From: Telmatospirillum sp.
Lineage (GTDB): Bacteria; Pseudomonadota; Alphaproteobacteria; Rhodospirillales; Magnetospirillaceae
Direction of reading: 5' to 3'
Length of the DNA stretch: 64,000 bases
NCBI GenBank assembly: GCA_031291415.1
Contig: JARLJB010000343.1
Span: 1 to 64,000 of the forward strand
Position numbers and translations under genes: made by a program. Shown one piece after another: positions 28,800-37,070 of the stretch (position 1 is the stretch's first letter; each line of letters starts with the position of its first letter). The notes under the pieces are model-generated. The model was given only the letters and a program-made list of their open reading frames with translations. It made no database searches and was not told the DNA's origin.

Positions 28800-29684
28800 T
28801 CAGGCGACCGGCGCATGTTCTTCCGCCAGCGCCAGCCAAGCCCGGGCGGGCGGCGACAGTATCGCGCCACGCCGCCAAACCAGAGCAGCCCGCCAGCGCA
28901 AGTCCTGTTCATCGAGCAGGGCGGCCTGGATCGGCGAATGAACCCGCTGCTCGGCGTTCAGACGCGGCAACAAGGCCACGCCAAGGCCGGCGGCAACCAG
29001 GGCGATGATGAAATCGGCCTGCCCGCTGCGGGCTGCTTCCCGTGGGATAAAACCGCGTCGGCGACAGGCGGCTTCGATCATCCCATTCAAGGCAAAACCG
29101 CTGTCGAAGAGAATGATCGGGCTGTCGGCCAGATCGGTCAGTCGAACCGTCGGCCGGCCGCCCAGACGGTGGCCGGGCGGCAGCAACGCGACCAGAGGTT
29201 CGTCACAGACCGCTTGCCAGTCGAAGACATCGCTGACCGGCAACAACGATACCGCCAGCTCGATCTCCCCGGCCAGGACAGCCGCCTCCAGACGCGCGCT
29301 GCCGTGTTCCAATAATTCGATCTCGATTCCCGGGTGGCGGCTGCGGAATTCGGCGACCAGCGGAGCGAAGAGAATACTGCTGCCGAGCGGCGGCAAGCCC
29401 AGTCTCAGCTTGCCTTCTTCCAATCCCTTGAGAGCCGCCAGTTCGGCCAGCATATGTTCGCGCTCGGCCAACATGGCGACCGCCCGCCGGTAGACCACTT
29501 CGCCGGTTGTCGTCAGGGCGACCCGATGACCGGGCCGTCCCAGCAGCGGCGCCCCGACCTCGTCTTCCAATTGTCGGACGGCCTTGCTGATCGTCGGCTG
29601 GGTGGCGTTGACCACGCGGGCCGCCGCGGAAAATCCGCCCTGGCGGACCACCTCGACAAAAGCTCTTAAGCTGCGCAAATCCAT
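28800..29684 (-). CDS. LysR-family regulator divergent from cidA-cidB
   Basis: 294 aa with winged helix (MDLRSLRAFVEVVRQGGFSA, then NATQPTISKAVRQLEDEVG) and the LysR effector domain (LRLGLPPLGSSILFAPLVAEF; IELLEHGSARLEAAVLAGEIEL). In several proteobacteria and Firmicutes a LysR gene (CidR type) sits divergently next to cidAB and activates it; the 132-bp divergent spacing here fits. The effector is unknown (acetate/pyruvate overflow in the studied cases). Confidence 0.87.
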   Translation of the reverse strand: MDLRSLRAFVEVVRQGGFSAAARVVNATQPTISKAVRQLEDEVGAPLLGRPGHRVALTTTGEVVYRRAVAMLAEREHMLAELAALKGLEEGKLRLGLPPLGSSILFAPLVAEFRSRHPGIEIELLEHGSARLEAAVLAGEIELAVSLLPVSDVFDWQAVCDEPLVALLPPGHRLGGRPTVRLTDLADSPIILFDSGFALNGMIEAACRRRGFIPREAARSGQADFIIALVAAGLGVALLPRLNAEQRVHSPIQAALLDEQDLRWRAALVWRRGAILSPPARAWLALAEEHAPVA

Positions 29685-29816
29685 GCCTATTCCTATATCG
29701 AATATATATTATTCTATCAATTCATTTCATACATAGTATCGAAGCGCCTATATGCATTCGATCGACCGCGACGGCCTCCAGGAATTGGCCTCGAATCCGG
29801 TCGGCTGGAGAAGATC
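29685..29816. promoter_or_regulatory. Divergent control region of the LysR gene and cidA
   Basis: 132 bp with an AT-rich core (29693-29755) that contains ATTCCTATATCGAATATAT and ATTATTC, near-palindromic sequence with the T-N11-A shape bound by LysR proteins. The exact site is a guess. Confidence 0.4.
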
Positions 29817-30206
29817 ATGTTGCGCAGAACGAACATTCTGCTAAGCCGAAACCGTTTGCTGCAGGTGGTGGGATTGATCGCCATCTGGTGGGCTTGCGAA
29901 GCTCTCGTTCAGACACTGCGGCTACCCGTTCCCGGTGGCGTGATCGGCATGGCGGTTCTGCTCCTGCTTTTGGCCTGCGGTCGGATCCGCTCTGTGTGGT
30001 TCAGCCGCGGCAGCGCCGGCCTGCTTGACCATATGCTGCTTTTCTTCGTGCCGGCGACCATGGCCCTGCTCGACCACCCCGAGCTGTTCAGCCTGACCGG
30101 CCTCAAGATCCTTGCCGTCATCCTGGTCGGCACATTGCTGGTGATGGTCGGTACGGCGCTCTCTGTCGAAGTCTGCTTCCGTTGGCTGAGCCGCCATGCC
30201 GGTTGA
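29817..30206 (+). CDS. CidA/LrgA-family holin-like membrane protein
   Basis: 129 aa with four hydrophobic segments: LLQVVGLIAIWWACEALV, VIGMAVLLLLLACG, GLLDHMLLFFVPATMALLDH and ILAVILVGTLLVMVGTALSV. The PVPGGVIGM and LLFFVPA motifs are characteristic of the LrgA/CidA family (holin-like; implicated in murein hydrolase export, and in pyruvate or glycolate transport in other lineages). It overlaps the downstream cidB-like gene by 11 bp. Confidence 0.9.
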   Translation: MLRRTNILLSRNRLLQVVGLIAIWWACEALVQTLRLPVPGGVIGMAVLLLLLACGRIRSVWFSRGSAGLLDHMLLFFVPATMALLDHPELFSLTGLKILAVILVGTLLVMVGTALSVEVCFRWLSRHAG

Positions 30207-30924
30207 TCCAATGCTCGCCAGCACCTTGCATGGTGATTGGCATCCACTCTTCTGGGCCGCCGCCACGCTTGGCGTCTATCTGGCAACCCGGGCCATCCAC
30301 CAGCGGCATGCCCGCTGGTGGACATCGCCGCTGTTGCTGACCTGGCTGTTGTGCTTCGCCTTGGCGCTCAGCCTGCACGCCACCTATGGCGAGTACATCA
30401 AGGGCACACACTGGCTGGTCGCACTGCTGGGGCCGGCAACGGTCGCCTTCGCCACGCCGATCTACGAACAGCGGGCGATGATCCGCAAACACTGGCCGAT
30501 CCTCGTCGTCGGCATCGCCGCCGGCACGACCATCGCTATCGGCAGTTCGTGGATTTTAGCCAGCCTGCTCGGTCTGTCGCCCGATCTGCGTCTCAGCCTG
30601 CTGCCGCGATCGGTCAGCACGCCTTTCGCCATGGCCTTCGCCGAGGATGTCGGCGGCATTCCCGAATTGGCCGCGACCTGTGTGGTGATCACCGGCCTGG
30701 TCGGCGCCTCTCTTGGCGAACTGCTGTTGAAATGGCTGCCTTTGCGCTCGTCACTGGCGCGCGGCGCCTTATTCGGCATGGGAGCCCACGGCGCCGGTAC
30801 CGCCAAGGCCCGGCAGGTCGGGGCGGAAGAAGGGTCCGTCGCCGGACTGGTGATGGTTCTGGCCGGTTTAGCCAGCGTTCTCGTCGCTCCCGTACTGGCC
30901 TTTTGCATGCACACGACGCTTTGA
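30196..30924 (+). CDS. CidB/LrgB-family membrane protein
   Basis: 242 aa, polytopic. Family motifs include the conserved LLPRSVSTPFAMAFAEDVGG, and GMGAHGAGTAKARQVGAEEG toward the C-terminus. It acts with the adjacent CidA/LrgA-like protein, either as a murein-hydrolase-related pair or, as shown for plant PLGG1 and Bacillus YsbAB-type homologues, as an organic-acid transporter. The pair is complete and followed by a stable hairpin at 31031-31062. Confidence 0.92.
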   Translation: MPVDPMLASTLHGDWHPLFWAAATLGVYLATRAIHQRHARWWTSPLLLTWLLCFALALSLHATYGEYIKGTHWLVALLGPATVAFATPIYEQRAMIRKHWPILVVGIAAGTTIAIGSSWILASLLGLSPDLRLSLLPRSVSTPFAMAFAEDVGGIPELAATCVVITGLVGASLGELLLKWLPLRSSLARGALFGMGAHGAGTAKARQVGAEEGSVAGLVMVLAGLASVLVAPVLAFCMHTTL

Positions 30925-31239
30925 ATTCCTTTGGGCGATCCGGCTTGAACATCGTCCGCAGGAGCCGGGGCGCCCCCTCACTCTCATAGCCATCGGCGGT
31001 CTTAACGCCCCAAGCCTCCCGGCCGCCGACCACGCCGCACCCCTTGAAAGGGGTGCGGCGTGGAAAACCGTCTTGCGGCGAGATCGCGTAGCCCAATTAT
31101 CACTTTATATCCATAAAAAAAATGGTAGATAAACGGCTGCGGAAAGCGCCGAACGGCGCTTTTCCCCTCTCGCCAGGGAACCGCTTCGAGGAAGAGCCAA
31201 ACGCGACATGATGGCTCGCTCATAACGGAGAACGAATGA
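30925..31239. other. Intergenic region between cidB and the fumarate-reductase-like operon
   Basis: 315 bp. It contains the terminator-like hairpin at 31031-31062 and, after it, an AT-rich stretch (about 31095-31130, with an A-run) that probably holds the promoter for the operon starting at 31240. No gene was seen. Confidence 0.55.
31031..31062 (+). terminator. Strong hairpin after cidB
   Basis: CACGCCGCACCCCT and AGGGGTGCGGCGTG form a perfect 14-bp stem closed by a TGAA loop. It lies 106 bp after the cidB stop. The downstream GGAAAACC has no T-run on the plus strand. Confidence 0.6.
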
Positions 31240-33114
31240 ATGTCAGAACACAACAAAGACGACGATGCATCGTTGTCCCGCCGCACGTTCCTGGCGGCCT
31301 GCGCGGCCCTGCCGGTCGCCAGCTCGGTCGTCGTCGACCCGGCCGTAGCGGCTGAAACGGCGGCCGCCCCGGGACTGACGGCCGCGGGAGCGTCTCCCTC
31401 GGATCTTTTGACCTTTGACGTCCTGATCATCGGGGCGGGTGGCGCCGGTCTGCGCGCCGCAGTCTACGCCATGCGCAATACGAACCTCTCGGTGGCCGTG
31501 GTCTCCAAGACCATGCCGACCCGCTCGGCCACCTGCATGGCCGAAGGCGGCTTCAATGGCGTTCTGCAGTTCCCCGGACAAAAGGACAGCCTCGATTCCC
31601 ACAGCTTCGACACCGTCAAAGGCAGCGACTATTTAGGCGATCAGGACGTCATCGACTTCTTCGTCGAAAAGGCCTCCGAGGCCGTCCGGGAAACCGATTT
31701 CTGGGGCACCCCCTACAACCGCACCGAGGATGGCCGGGTGGCCCAGCGCTTCATGGCGGGCCACCAGTATCCACGAACCAACTACTCCGCCGATAAAACC
31801 GGACATGCGCTGCTGCATGCCAATTTCGACTATGCGGTCGGTGCCGGCGTCAAGTTCCTGATCGACCACCAGCTTCTCGACGTTGCCATCGAGGACGGCG
31901 TCTGTACCGGCGCCGTTCTGCGCAACGTGCACACCGGCGTGATCGCGCCGGTGCGGGCCCGGGCCGTCATTCTGGCGACCGGCGGCTATACCCGCATTTT
32001 CTGGCTGCGGACCAGCACGCCTTACATCTCGACCGGCGACGGCACGGCCGCCGCCTTGCGGGCCGGCCTGCCCTTCAAAGATCCCGAGATGATCCAGTTT
32101 CATCCGACCGGCGTCGCCCATGGCGGCGTGCTGATTACCGAAGCGGCGCGCGGCGATGGCGGTTATCTCCTCAACAACAAGGGCGAGCGCTTCATGCAGC
32201 GCTATGCTCCGGCCAAGATGGAATTGGCGCCGCGTGACATCACCGCCCGCGCCATCGAGACCGAAATCCGCGAGGGACGCGGCTTCGGCGAGGGAATGGA
32301 GGCCTATGTTCTGATCGACCTCCGACATCTGGGGCGCGAAAAGATCATGGCCCGCCTGCCGCAGATCCGCCATGTCGGGTTGCTGTTCGAGAACACCGAT
32401 CTGGTCGACAAGCCGTTGGCGATTCGTTCGACCGCCCACTATTCCATGGGCGGCATCGACGTCGTCGACTACCACAGCTTGGCGACGGCGATCCCCGGCC
32501 TGTTCGCGGCCGGCGAATGTGCCTGCGAATCGATCCATGGCGCCAACCGTCTGGGCGGCAATTCGCTGGCGGCCGCCATGGTCACCGGCAAGGAAGCGGG
32601 TATCGGCGCGGCGGCCTATGCCGCCAAGGCATCGATGCCCGGGGAGGCCACGTTGCTGCGGTTGGCCAATCAATGGCGGGACCATTTCCGCGAGGCGACA
32701 TCGCGGACGACCGGCGTCAATTTCGTCGAACTGCGCGATCGCATGGCCAAGGTCCTGTGGGACGGTATGGGAATTTTCCGGACCGAGAAGGGACTGGCTG
32801 CCGCCAGCGAGTCCTTGCGCGATCTGCAAAAGGAATATGCCTCGGCCAAAGTCGGCAATCCCGGCCTGGTCGGCAACACCGCCTACACGCATTACATCGA
32901 GGTCGGCAACATGCTTTCGCTGGCCCGCTGCGCGGCACTGGCGGCGCTGAACCGTCGGGAATCGCGTGGAGCCCATACGCGCGAGGATTACCCGAAGCGC
33001 GATGACGTCAACTTCCTGCGGCATAGCCTGGTCAGTTTGAAGGGCGACGACTACGTCCTCGACTACAAGCCCGTGGTGATCAAACGATTCAAGCCTGAGG
33101 AGCGCACATACTGA
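31240..33114 (+). CDS. Tat-exported fumarate reductase/succinate dehydrogenase flavoprotein (MfrA/SdhA type)
   Basis: 624 aa. A twin-arginine signal (SRRTFLAACAALP, Arg14-Arg15) precedes an SdhA/FrdA flavoprotein fold: dinucleotide motif VLIIGAGGAG (about 61-70), catalytic QFHPTGVAHGG, EAARGDGG, TAHYSMGG and GANRLGG. Export plus the Fe-S and CCG partners matches the periplasm-facing methylmenaquinol:fumarate reductase of Wolinella and Campylobacter. Oddity: where SdhA/FrdA have the flavin-linking His (consensus RSHT), this protein reads RSAT (Ala97), so FAD is probably not covalently bound by that residue. GGAG (31227-31230) lies 9 nt before ATG 31240. Direction of catalysis (fumarate reduction or succinate oxidation) cannot be told; another dicarboxylate-like substrate is possible. 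Confidence 0.85.
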   Translation: MSEHNKDDDASLSRRTFLAACAALPVASSVVVDPAVAAETAAAPGLTAAGASPSDLLTFDVLIIGAGGAGLRAAVYAMRNTNLSVAVVSKTMPTRSATCMAEGGFNGVLQFPGQKDSLDSHSFDTVKGSDYLGDQDVIDFFVEKASEAVRETDFWGTPYNRTEDGRVAQRFMAGHQYPRTNYSADKTGHALLHANFDYAVGAGVKFLIDHQLLDVAIEDGVCTGAVLRNVHTGVIAPVRARAVILATGGYTRIFWLRTSTPYISTGDGTAAALRAGLPFKDPEMIQFHPTGVAHGGVLITEAARGDGGYLLNNKGERFMQRYAPAKMELAPRDITARAIETEIREGRGFGEGMEAYVLIDLRHLGREKIMARLPQIRHVGLLFENTDLVDKPLAIRSTAHYSMGGIDVVDYHSLATAIPGLFAAGECACESIHGANRLGGNSLAAAMVTGKEAGIGAAAYAAKASMPGEATLLRLANQWRDHFREATSRTTGVNFVELRDRMAKVLWDGMGIFRTEKGLAAASESLRDLQKEYASAKVGNPGLVGNTAYTHYIEVGNMLSLARCAALAALNRRESRGAHTREDYPKRDDVNFLRHSLVSLKGDDYVLDYKPVVIKRFKPEERTY

Positions 33115-34085
33115 TGCGTACCATCACCTTCGACATCGACCGGTTCGATGGAAACCGGGCCTGGACGCAAAGCTATTCGTTTGAATACGCGCCCGGCCTG
33201 ACCGTGTTGGCCAGCCTGTTTCTCATCAAGGAGAAACAGGACGCGACACTCAATTTCACGGCATCATGCCGCAGCGCCATCTGCGGTGCCTGCGCCATCC
33301 GGGTCAACGGCAACTCCCTGTTGCCCTGCGACACCAGGCTCGACGACGCCCTTGACCAGTGGAAATCCGACAAGCTTCACCTCTCGCCGATCGGCAATTT
33401 CCCGGTCGTCAGCGACCTGATGGTCGACTGGAGCGATAAGATCGAACGGCTGCGGCGCGCCAAGCCCGGCCTGCACGCCCGCAAGGAATTCACCGCCGAA
33501 ACCGGTTGCCGGCAAAGCCCGGCGGAACTCGCGCTCATCATAAACCAATGGGACTGCATCCTGTGCGGCTGCTGCGCGTCGGAATGCAACAAGCTCTCCG
33601 ATGACAGCAAGGATTTCCTCGAGCCCTTCGTCTTCACGCACGCCAGCCGTTATGCTCATGATTCGCGGTCGGCGGACGGCATGCTGCACGTCAAGGACAT
33701 GCTGAGCAACGGCCTGTGGAAATGCCTCCACTGTATGGAATGCGTCAGCAAATGTCCCAAGGGCATCAAGCCGGCTGGAGACATCGCGGCGATGCGGGCC
33801 ATGGCGGTCGCCCACGGCAACACCGACGGTCCTGGTCCCCGCCACGCCGCCGCATTCCGGACAGATCTCGAGAACACCGGCCGCCTCAACGAGGTCAAGC
33901 TGGTGCCCCGGACCGAGGGAATGGTCCAGGCCGCCACCGAACGGATGGGCTTCACCTTGCGGATGCTCGAACGCGGAAAAATGTCCGTGACCGAAGTCAC
34001 GGAACTCTATCTGACCGACAACAAGCCGATCGAGGGCATCGAGGGCTTGCGCAAAATCATCCGTAGCGAGGGGACGCCCAAATGA
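33114..34085 (+). CDS. Iron-sulfur subunit of the Mfr-type complex (SdhB/FrdB family)
   Basis: 323 aa, longer than usual SdhB (about 230-260). It has 2Fe-2S ligands in CRSAICGAC (Cys52, 57, 60) with Cys72, a 4Fe-4S set in CILCGCCASEC, and a third cluster set CLHCMECVSKCPKGI. The extra C-terminal 80 residues have no recognised motif. It carries electrons between the flavoprotein and the CCG subunit. Its ATG overlaps the flavoprotein stop (TGATG), and its stop overlaps the next ATG by 4 bp, so the three genes are tightly coupled. No Tat signal is seen, so it presumably travels with the flavoprotein. Confidence 0.9.
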   Translation: MRTITFDIDRFDGNRAWTQSYSFEYAPGLTVLASLFLIKEKQDATLNFTASCRSAICGACAIRVNGNSLLPCDTRLDDALDQWKSDKLHLSPIGNFPVVSDLMVDWSDKIERLRRAKPGLHARKEFTAETGCRQSPAELALIINQWDCILCGCCASECNKLSDDSKDFLEPFVFTHASRYAHDSRSADGMLHVKDMLSNGLWKCLHCMECVSKCPKGIKPAGDIAAMRAMAVAHGNTDGPGPRHAAAFRTDLENTGRLNEVKLVPRTEGMVQAATERMGFTLRMLERGKMSVTEVTELYLTDNKPIEGIEGLRKIIRSEGTPK

Positions 34086-34945
34086 CCCGCAAATTCGCCT
34101 TTTTCCCAGGCTGCGTTCTCGATTCCGCGGCGCGCGAGGCGCGCATGGCCACAGAGGCCGTGGCCGCCCGCCTCGGTATCGAACTGGTGGAAATTCCCGG
34201 CTGGAGCTGCTGCGGAGCAAGCCACGTCCAGGACATCGACCCCAATGCCGCCCTGGCCGCCAATGCCCGCAACCTGGCGCTCGCCGAGCAGCTTGGCCTC
34301 GACGTGCTGACTGCATGCAGCACCTGCGCCCTGATGCTGAGAACCGCCCGCCAGGAGCTCTTGAACGGCCGCAAGAACGACATCAACAAGGTCCTGGCGC
34401 AGGCCGGGCTGGAATACAAGGGAACGGCCGAAGTCAGCCATATCCTCTGGCTCCTGGCCGACACCGCGGCCGAGTGGGGGCCGCAGGTGAAAAATCCCCT
34501 GCGCAAGGTTCGCGTCGCGTCGTTCTACGGCTGCCATACGGTGCGCCCGCCGCAGGTGATGACCCACGAAAGTCACCTTGACCCGCACAGCATGGAAACC
34601 GTCATCACGGCCTGCGGAGCCGAACCGGTCCTCATTCCCGACCGTCTGAAATGCTGTGGTTTCCACGCCGTCTTCCCGGCGGAACCGACCGCTCACCGCC
34701 TGACCGCCTCGGCCGCCGACGACGCCAAAAAGGGTGGCGCCGATTGCCTTCTGACGCCGTGCCCCTTGTGCCAGCTGCAGCTCGACATGTACCAGCCCGA
34801 CGCCCGCAAGACCGAGGGCAAGGGCGGTGACACGCCGGTCCTGCATTTGACCCAACTGGTCGGGCTCGCTCTCGGTATCGACCGCGAGAAGCTGGGGCTT
34901 TCCCGTCACATCGTCAGCACGGAGTCTCTGCTGGCCAAGTGCTAG
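34082..34945 (+). CDS. CCG-domain subunit of the Mfr-type complex (SdhE/MfrE, HdrB-like)
   Basis: 287 aa with two CCG domains: Cys11, Cys43-Cys44 (WSCCGASH), Cys79/Cys82 (CSTC), and Cys151, Cys191-Cys192 (LKCCGFHAVF), Cys227/Cys230 (CPLC). This is the pattern of HdrB and of SdhE in class E succinate:quinone reductases, where it binds a non-cubane or 4Fe-4S centre and mediates quinone or thiol chemistry without heme b. No membrane helix is evident, so attachment would be peripheral. It is the last gene of the three-gene operon; no SdhC/D-type anchor genes occur in the window. Confidence 0.9.
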   Translation: MTRKFAFFPGCVLDSAAREARMATEAVAARLGIELVEIPGWSCCGASHVQDIDPNAALAANARNLALAEQLGLDVLTACSTCALMLRTARQELLNGRKNDINKVLAQAGLEYKGTAEVSHILWLLADTAAEWGPQVKNPLRKVRVASFYGCHTVRPPQVMTHESHLDPHSMETVITACGAEPVLIPDRLKCCGFHAVFPAEPTAHRLTASAADDAKKGGADCLLTPCPLCQLQLDMYQPDARKTEGKGGDTPVLHLTQLVGLALGIDREKLGLSRHIVSTESLLAKC

Positions 34946-35344
34946 TGGCGCGTTTCATCTTAGATGAAAGGTGCCATCAAGCCCGAGCGGCGCTTGAGCC
35001 TGCCGAAGCCGGAGGCGAAGGCATCGCATGAAGCCTACTGGACCATGTCATTTTAGATGACATGGTCCAGTAGTGGTAAGAATCTAACGGAAGAGTCCTT
35101 AAACCAGGAGTGGGGCGGGCGTCCGAGGTTGTGAAGAAATGTCTTTCAGTGGGCCCGGCGTCCCTGCCGGGCTCCGTCGCGAAGCGGCGGAAACTCTTGC
35201 TTTCGGCTTCGCCGAAACGCCGGCACGGAACCACTGATTTTTTCCACAGGCTCGGACGCCGGTCCCTCTCCCAAGAGGACCAAATGCTAGAGTCCACCCC
35301 CTACCGCCACCTTCGCGACGCAATTGACAAAGAGAGTGCCTTGC
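34946..35344. other. Hairpin- and repeat-rich intergenic region after the Mfr-type operon
   Basis: 399 bp without a supported gene. It holds a 7-bp hairpin (34953-34969), the 17-nt dispersed sequence GGCGAAGGCATCGCATG (35014-35030), a 17-bp-stem hairpin (35035-35073) and, from 35145, a GCCCGGCGTCCCTGCCGGGC palindrome belonging to the general 'GCCGGCGTC' class of intergenic repeats. Confidence 0.55.
35035..35073 (+). terminator. 17-bp perfect hairpin after the Mfr-type operon
   Basis: CTACTGGACCATGTCAT (35035-35051) pairs perfectly with ATGACATGGTCCAGTAG (35057-35073) around a TTTAG loop. A smaller hairpin TTTCATC-TTA-GATGAAA (34953-34969) precedes it with a related TTAGATGA loop side. No T-run follows. 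Confidence 0.55.
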
Positions 35345-36922
35345 ATGGCAAATGAGCGGCAAACGGATCGAGCCATGCGGCCCAACTCAAGTCCCACCAC
35401 CGCGGCCAATGATCATCACACCGTCAGCCCTCTGCTCCTCGAAGCCGGGACGTTGATCGGCCTCCTTGTCCTGACCGCCCTGCGTCTGCTGGTCGCCGGC
35501 ACCGCCCCGCTGTCGGCGGACGAGGCCTACTACTGGCAATGGACACGCCCGTTACAGCTGTCCTATTTCGACCATCCGGCCATGGTGGCCTATTGGATTT
35601 GGGGCGGCCTGCAGGTGCTGGGCGATAGTCCGCAGGGTGTCCGCCTGGCCGCCGTCGCCGCCAGTCTCGCCACCTCGCTGTTGGTCTGGGACATCGCCCG
35701 CATCGCCTTCGCATCCCGGCGGACCGGAGCGCTGGCCGTCCTTTGGCTCAACGCCATGCTGCTGTTTGGTGCCGCCGGCGTCATCATGACCCCCGACTCG
35801 CCATTGCTGTTCTTCTGGGCGCTGGCGCTCTGGGGTCTGACCCGGCTCATCGTCCGAGGGGCGGCTCCTTACATTTTCGTCGTCGGCTTGGCGCTCGGTC
35901 TCGGCGCCATCAGCAAATACACCATGGCGCTGATCCTTCCCGGCGTGGCCGTCACCTTTCTATTGTTTCCCCGTCTTCGGCCGTGGTGGCGACGGCGGCA
36001 GGGTTGGGCGGCGGCGGCTGTCGCGCTGCTCTGCACCACGCCCGTGCTGATTTGGAATGCCGAAAACCACGGAGCCTCCTTCGCCAAACAACTGGGACAC
36101 GCCTTCGCCACCGAAATAGCCAACCCTCTAACCAACCTGGCCGCCTTCACGGCCAGTCAGGTCGGGCTGGTCACGCCGCTCATCTTCCTTTTCTGTCTTT
36201 GGGGCATGGTCTGGGCTCTGCTGGCCGGCTGGCGGCAGCGACGGCCGGAATGGTTCCTGCTGGGCGCCACCTCGTTGCCGATCGTCGCCTTCTTTGCCCT
36301 GCATACGCAAAGCGGCGTGGTGCAGGCCCATTGGTCGGGTCCTGCCTATGTCGGTGCGGTGATCGCGGCGGTCGGCGGCTGGGAGAACCGCAACAGGCGC
36401 CGCGGAAACCAGCTTTTCCGGGCGGCGCCGTGGCTCGGCCTGCTGATGACCGCCATTGTCTATCTGCAGGCCTCCACTGCCTGGCTGCCGATTCCCTTGC
36501 GCGCCGATGCCCTCAAACGCCTGGGCGGCTGGGAGGAACTGGCCGGCGCCGTCGATGCGGAGCGCCAGACCCATGCCGGCGTTTTCCTGTTCACCCAAAA
36601 GCATGAGCCGACCGGCCCGGTGTCCTTCCATCTGCCGGATCATCCGCCGGTCTTTCTCGAGGGACATATCCGCCCCTCCTACTACACCGCCGCCGACGTA
36701 CTGGCGCTCAAGGGCCGCGACGGATTGTTCATCACCCGCGCCCGCGATGACGGCGCCGTCGATCTTGGTCCCTATTTCGATCGCGTCACTTTGTTGCGCC
36801 AAGTCGACATGCATTGGGGCGGACGGGTCGCCGATGCTTACAATCTCTATCTGGCCGAGGGCTATCGTGGCGGCCTGTTCGTCGCCGGCGATGGTTATGA
36901 TGGCGATCTCGACCGCCCTTGA
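35345..36922 (+). CDS. ArnT/PMT-like membrane glycosyltransferase (GT83-type)
   Basis: About 525 aa, with some ten membrane segments and a soluble C-terminal domain. The N-terminal catalytic loop SADEAYYWQW followed by LQLSYFDHPAMVAYWIWG is the conserved acidic motif of dolichyl/undecaprenyl-phosphate sugar transferases such as ArnT (PMT_2 family). It would move a sugar from a polyprenyl carrier onto lipid A, a glycan or a protein on the periplasmic face. ATG 35345 is chosen (AGAGAG 8 nt upstream); the frame opens with TTG 35324. It heads a four-gene strand with a GT4 transferase, asparagine synthase and a hydrolase. The acceptor is unknown. Confidence 0.82.
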   Translation: MANERQTDRAMRPNSSPTTAANDHHTVSPLLLEAGTLIGLLVLTALRLLVAGTAPLSADEAYYWQWTRPLQLSYFDHPAMVAYWIWGGLQVLGDSPQGVRLAAVAASLATSLLVWDIARIAFASRRTGALAVLWLNAMLLFGAAGVIMTPDSPLLFFWALALWGLTRLIVRGAAPYIFVVGLALGLGAISKYTMALILPGVAVTFLLFPRLRPWWRRRQGWAAAAVALLCTTPVLIWNAENHGASFAKQLGHAFATEIANPLTNLAAFTASQVGLVTPLIFLFCLWGMVWALLAGWRQRRPEWFLLGATSLPIVAFFALHTQSGVVQAHWSGPAYVGAVIAAVGGWENRNRRRGNQLFRAAPWLGLLMTAIVYLQASTAWLPIPLRADALKRLGGWEELAGAVDAERQTHAGVFLFTQKHEPTGPVSFHLPDHPPVFLEGHIRPSYYTAADVLALKGRDGLFITRARDDGAVDLGPYFDRVTLLRQVDMHWGGRVADAYNLYLAEGYRGGLFVAGDGYDGDLDRP

Positions 36923-37070
36923 AAGCGTTCCCCAGCCAATTTATGGTGACGCCCTTCTGCGGTTTCCCGGGGTGAATGTCACCTGCGGCGCCGACCGATG
37001 GCACGAGAGAGCGTTCTCCCGGTGCTTGCCATCGGTAGCCCCGACCGCCTAAAGCCAAACGAGTTGCAAC

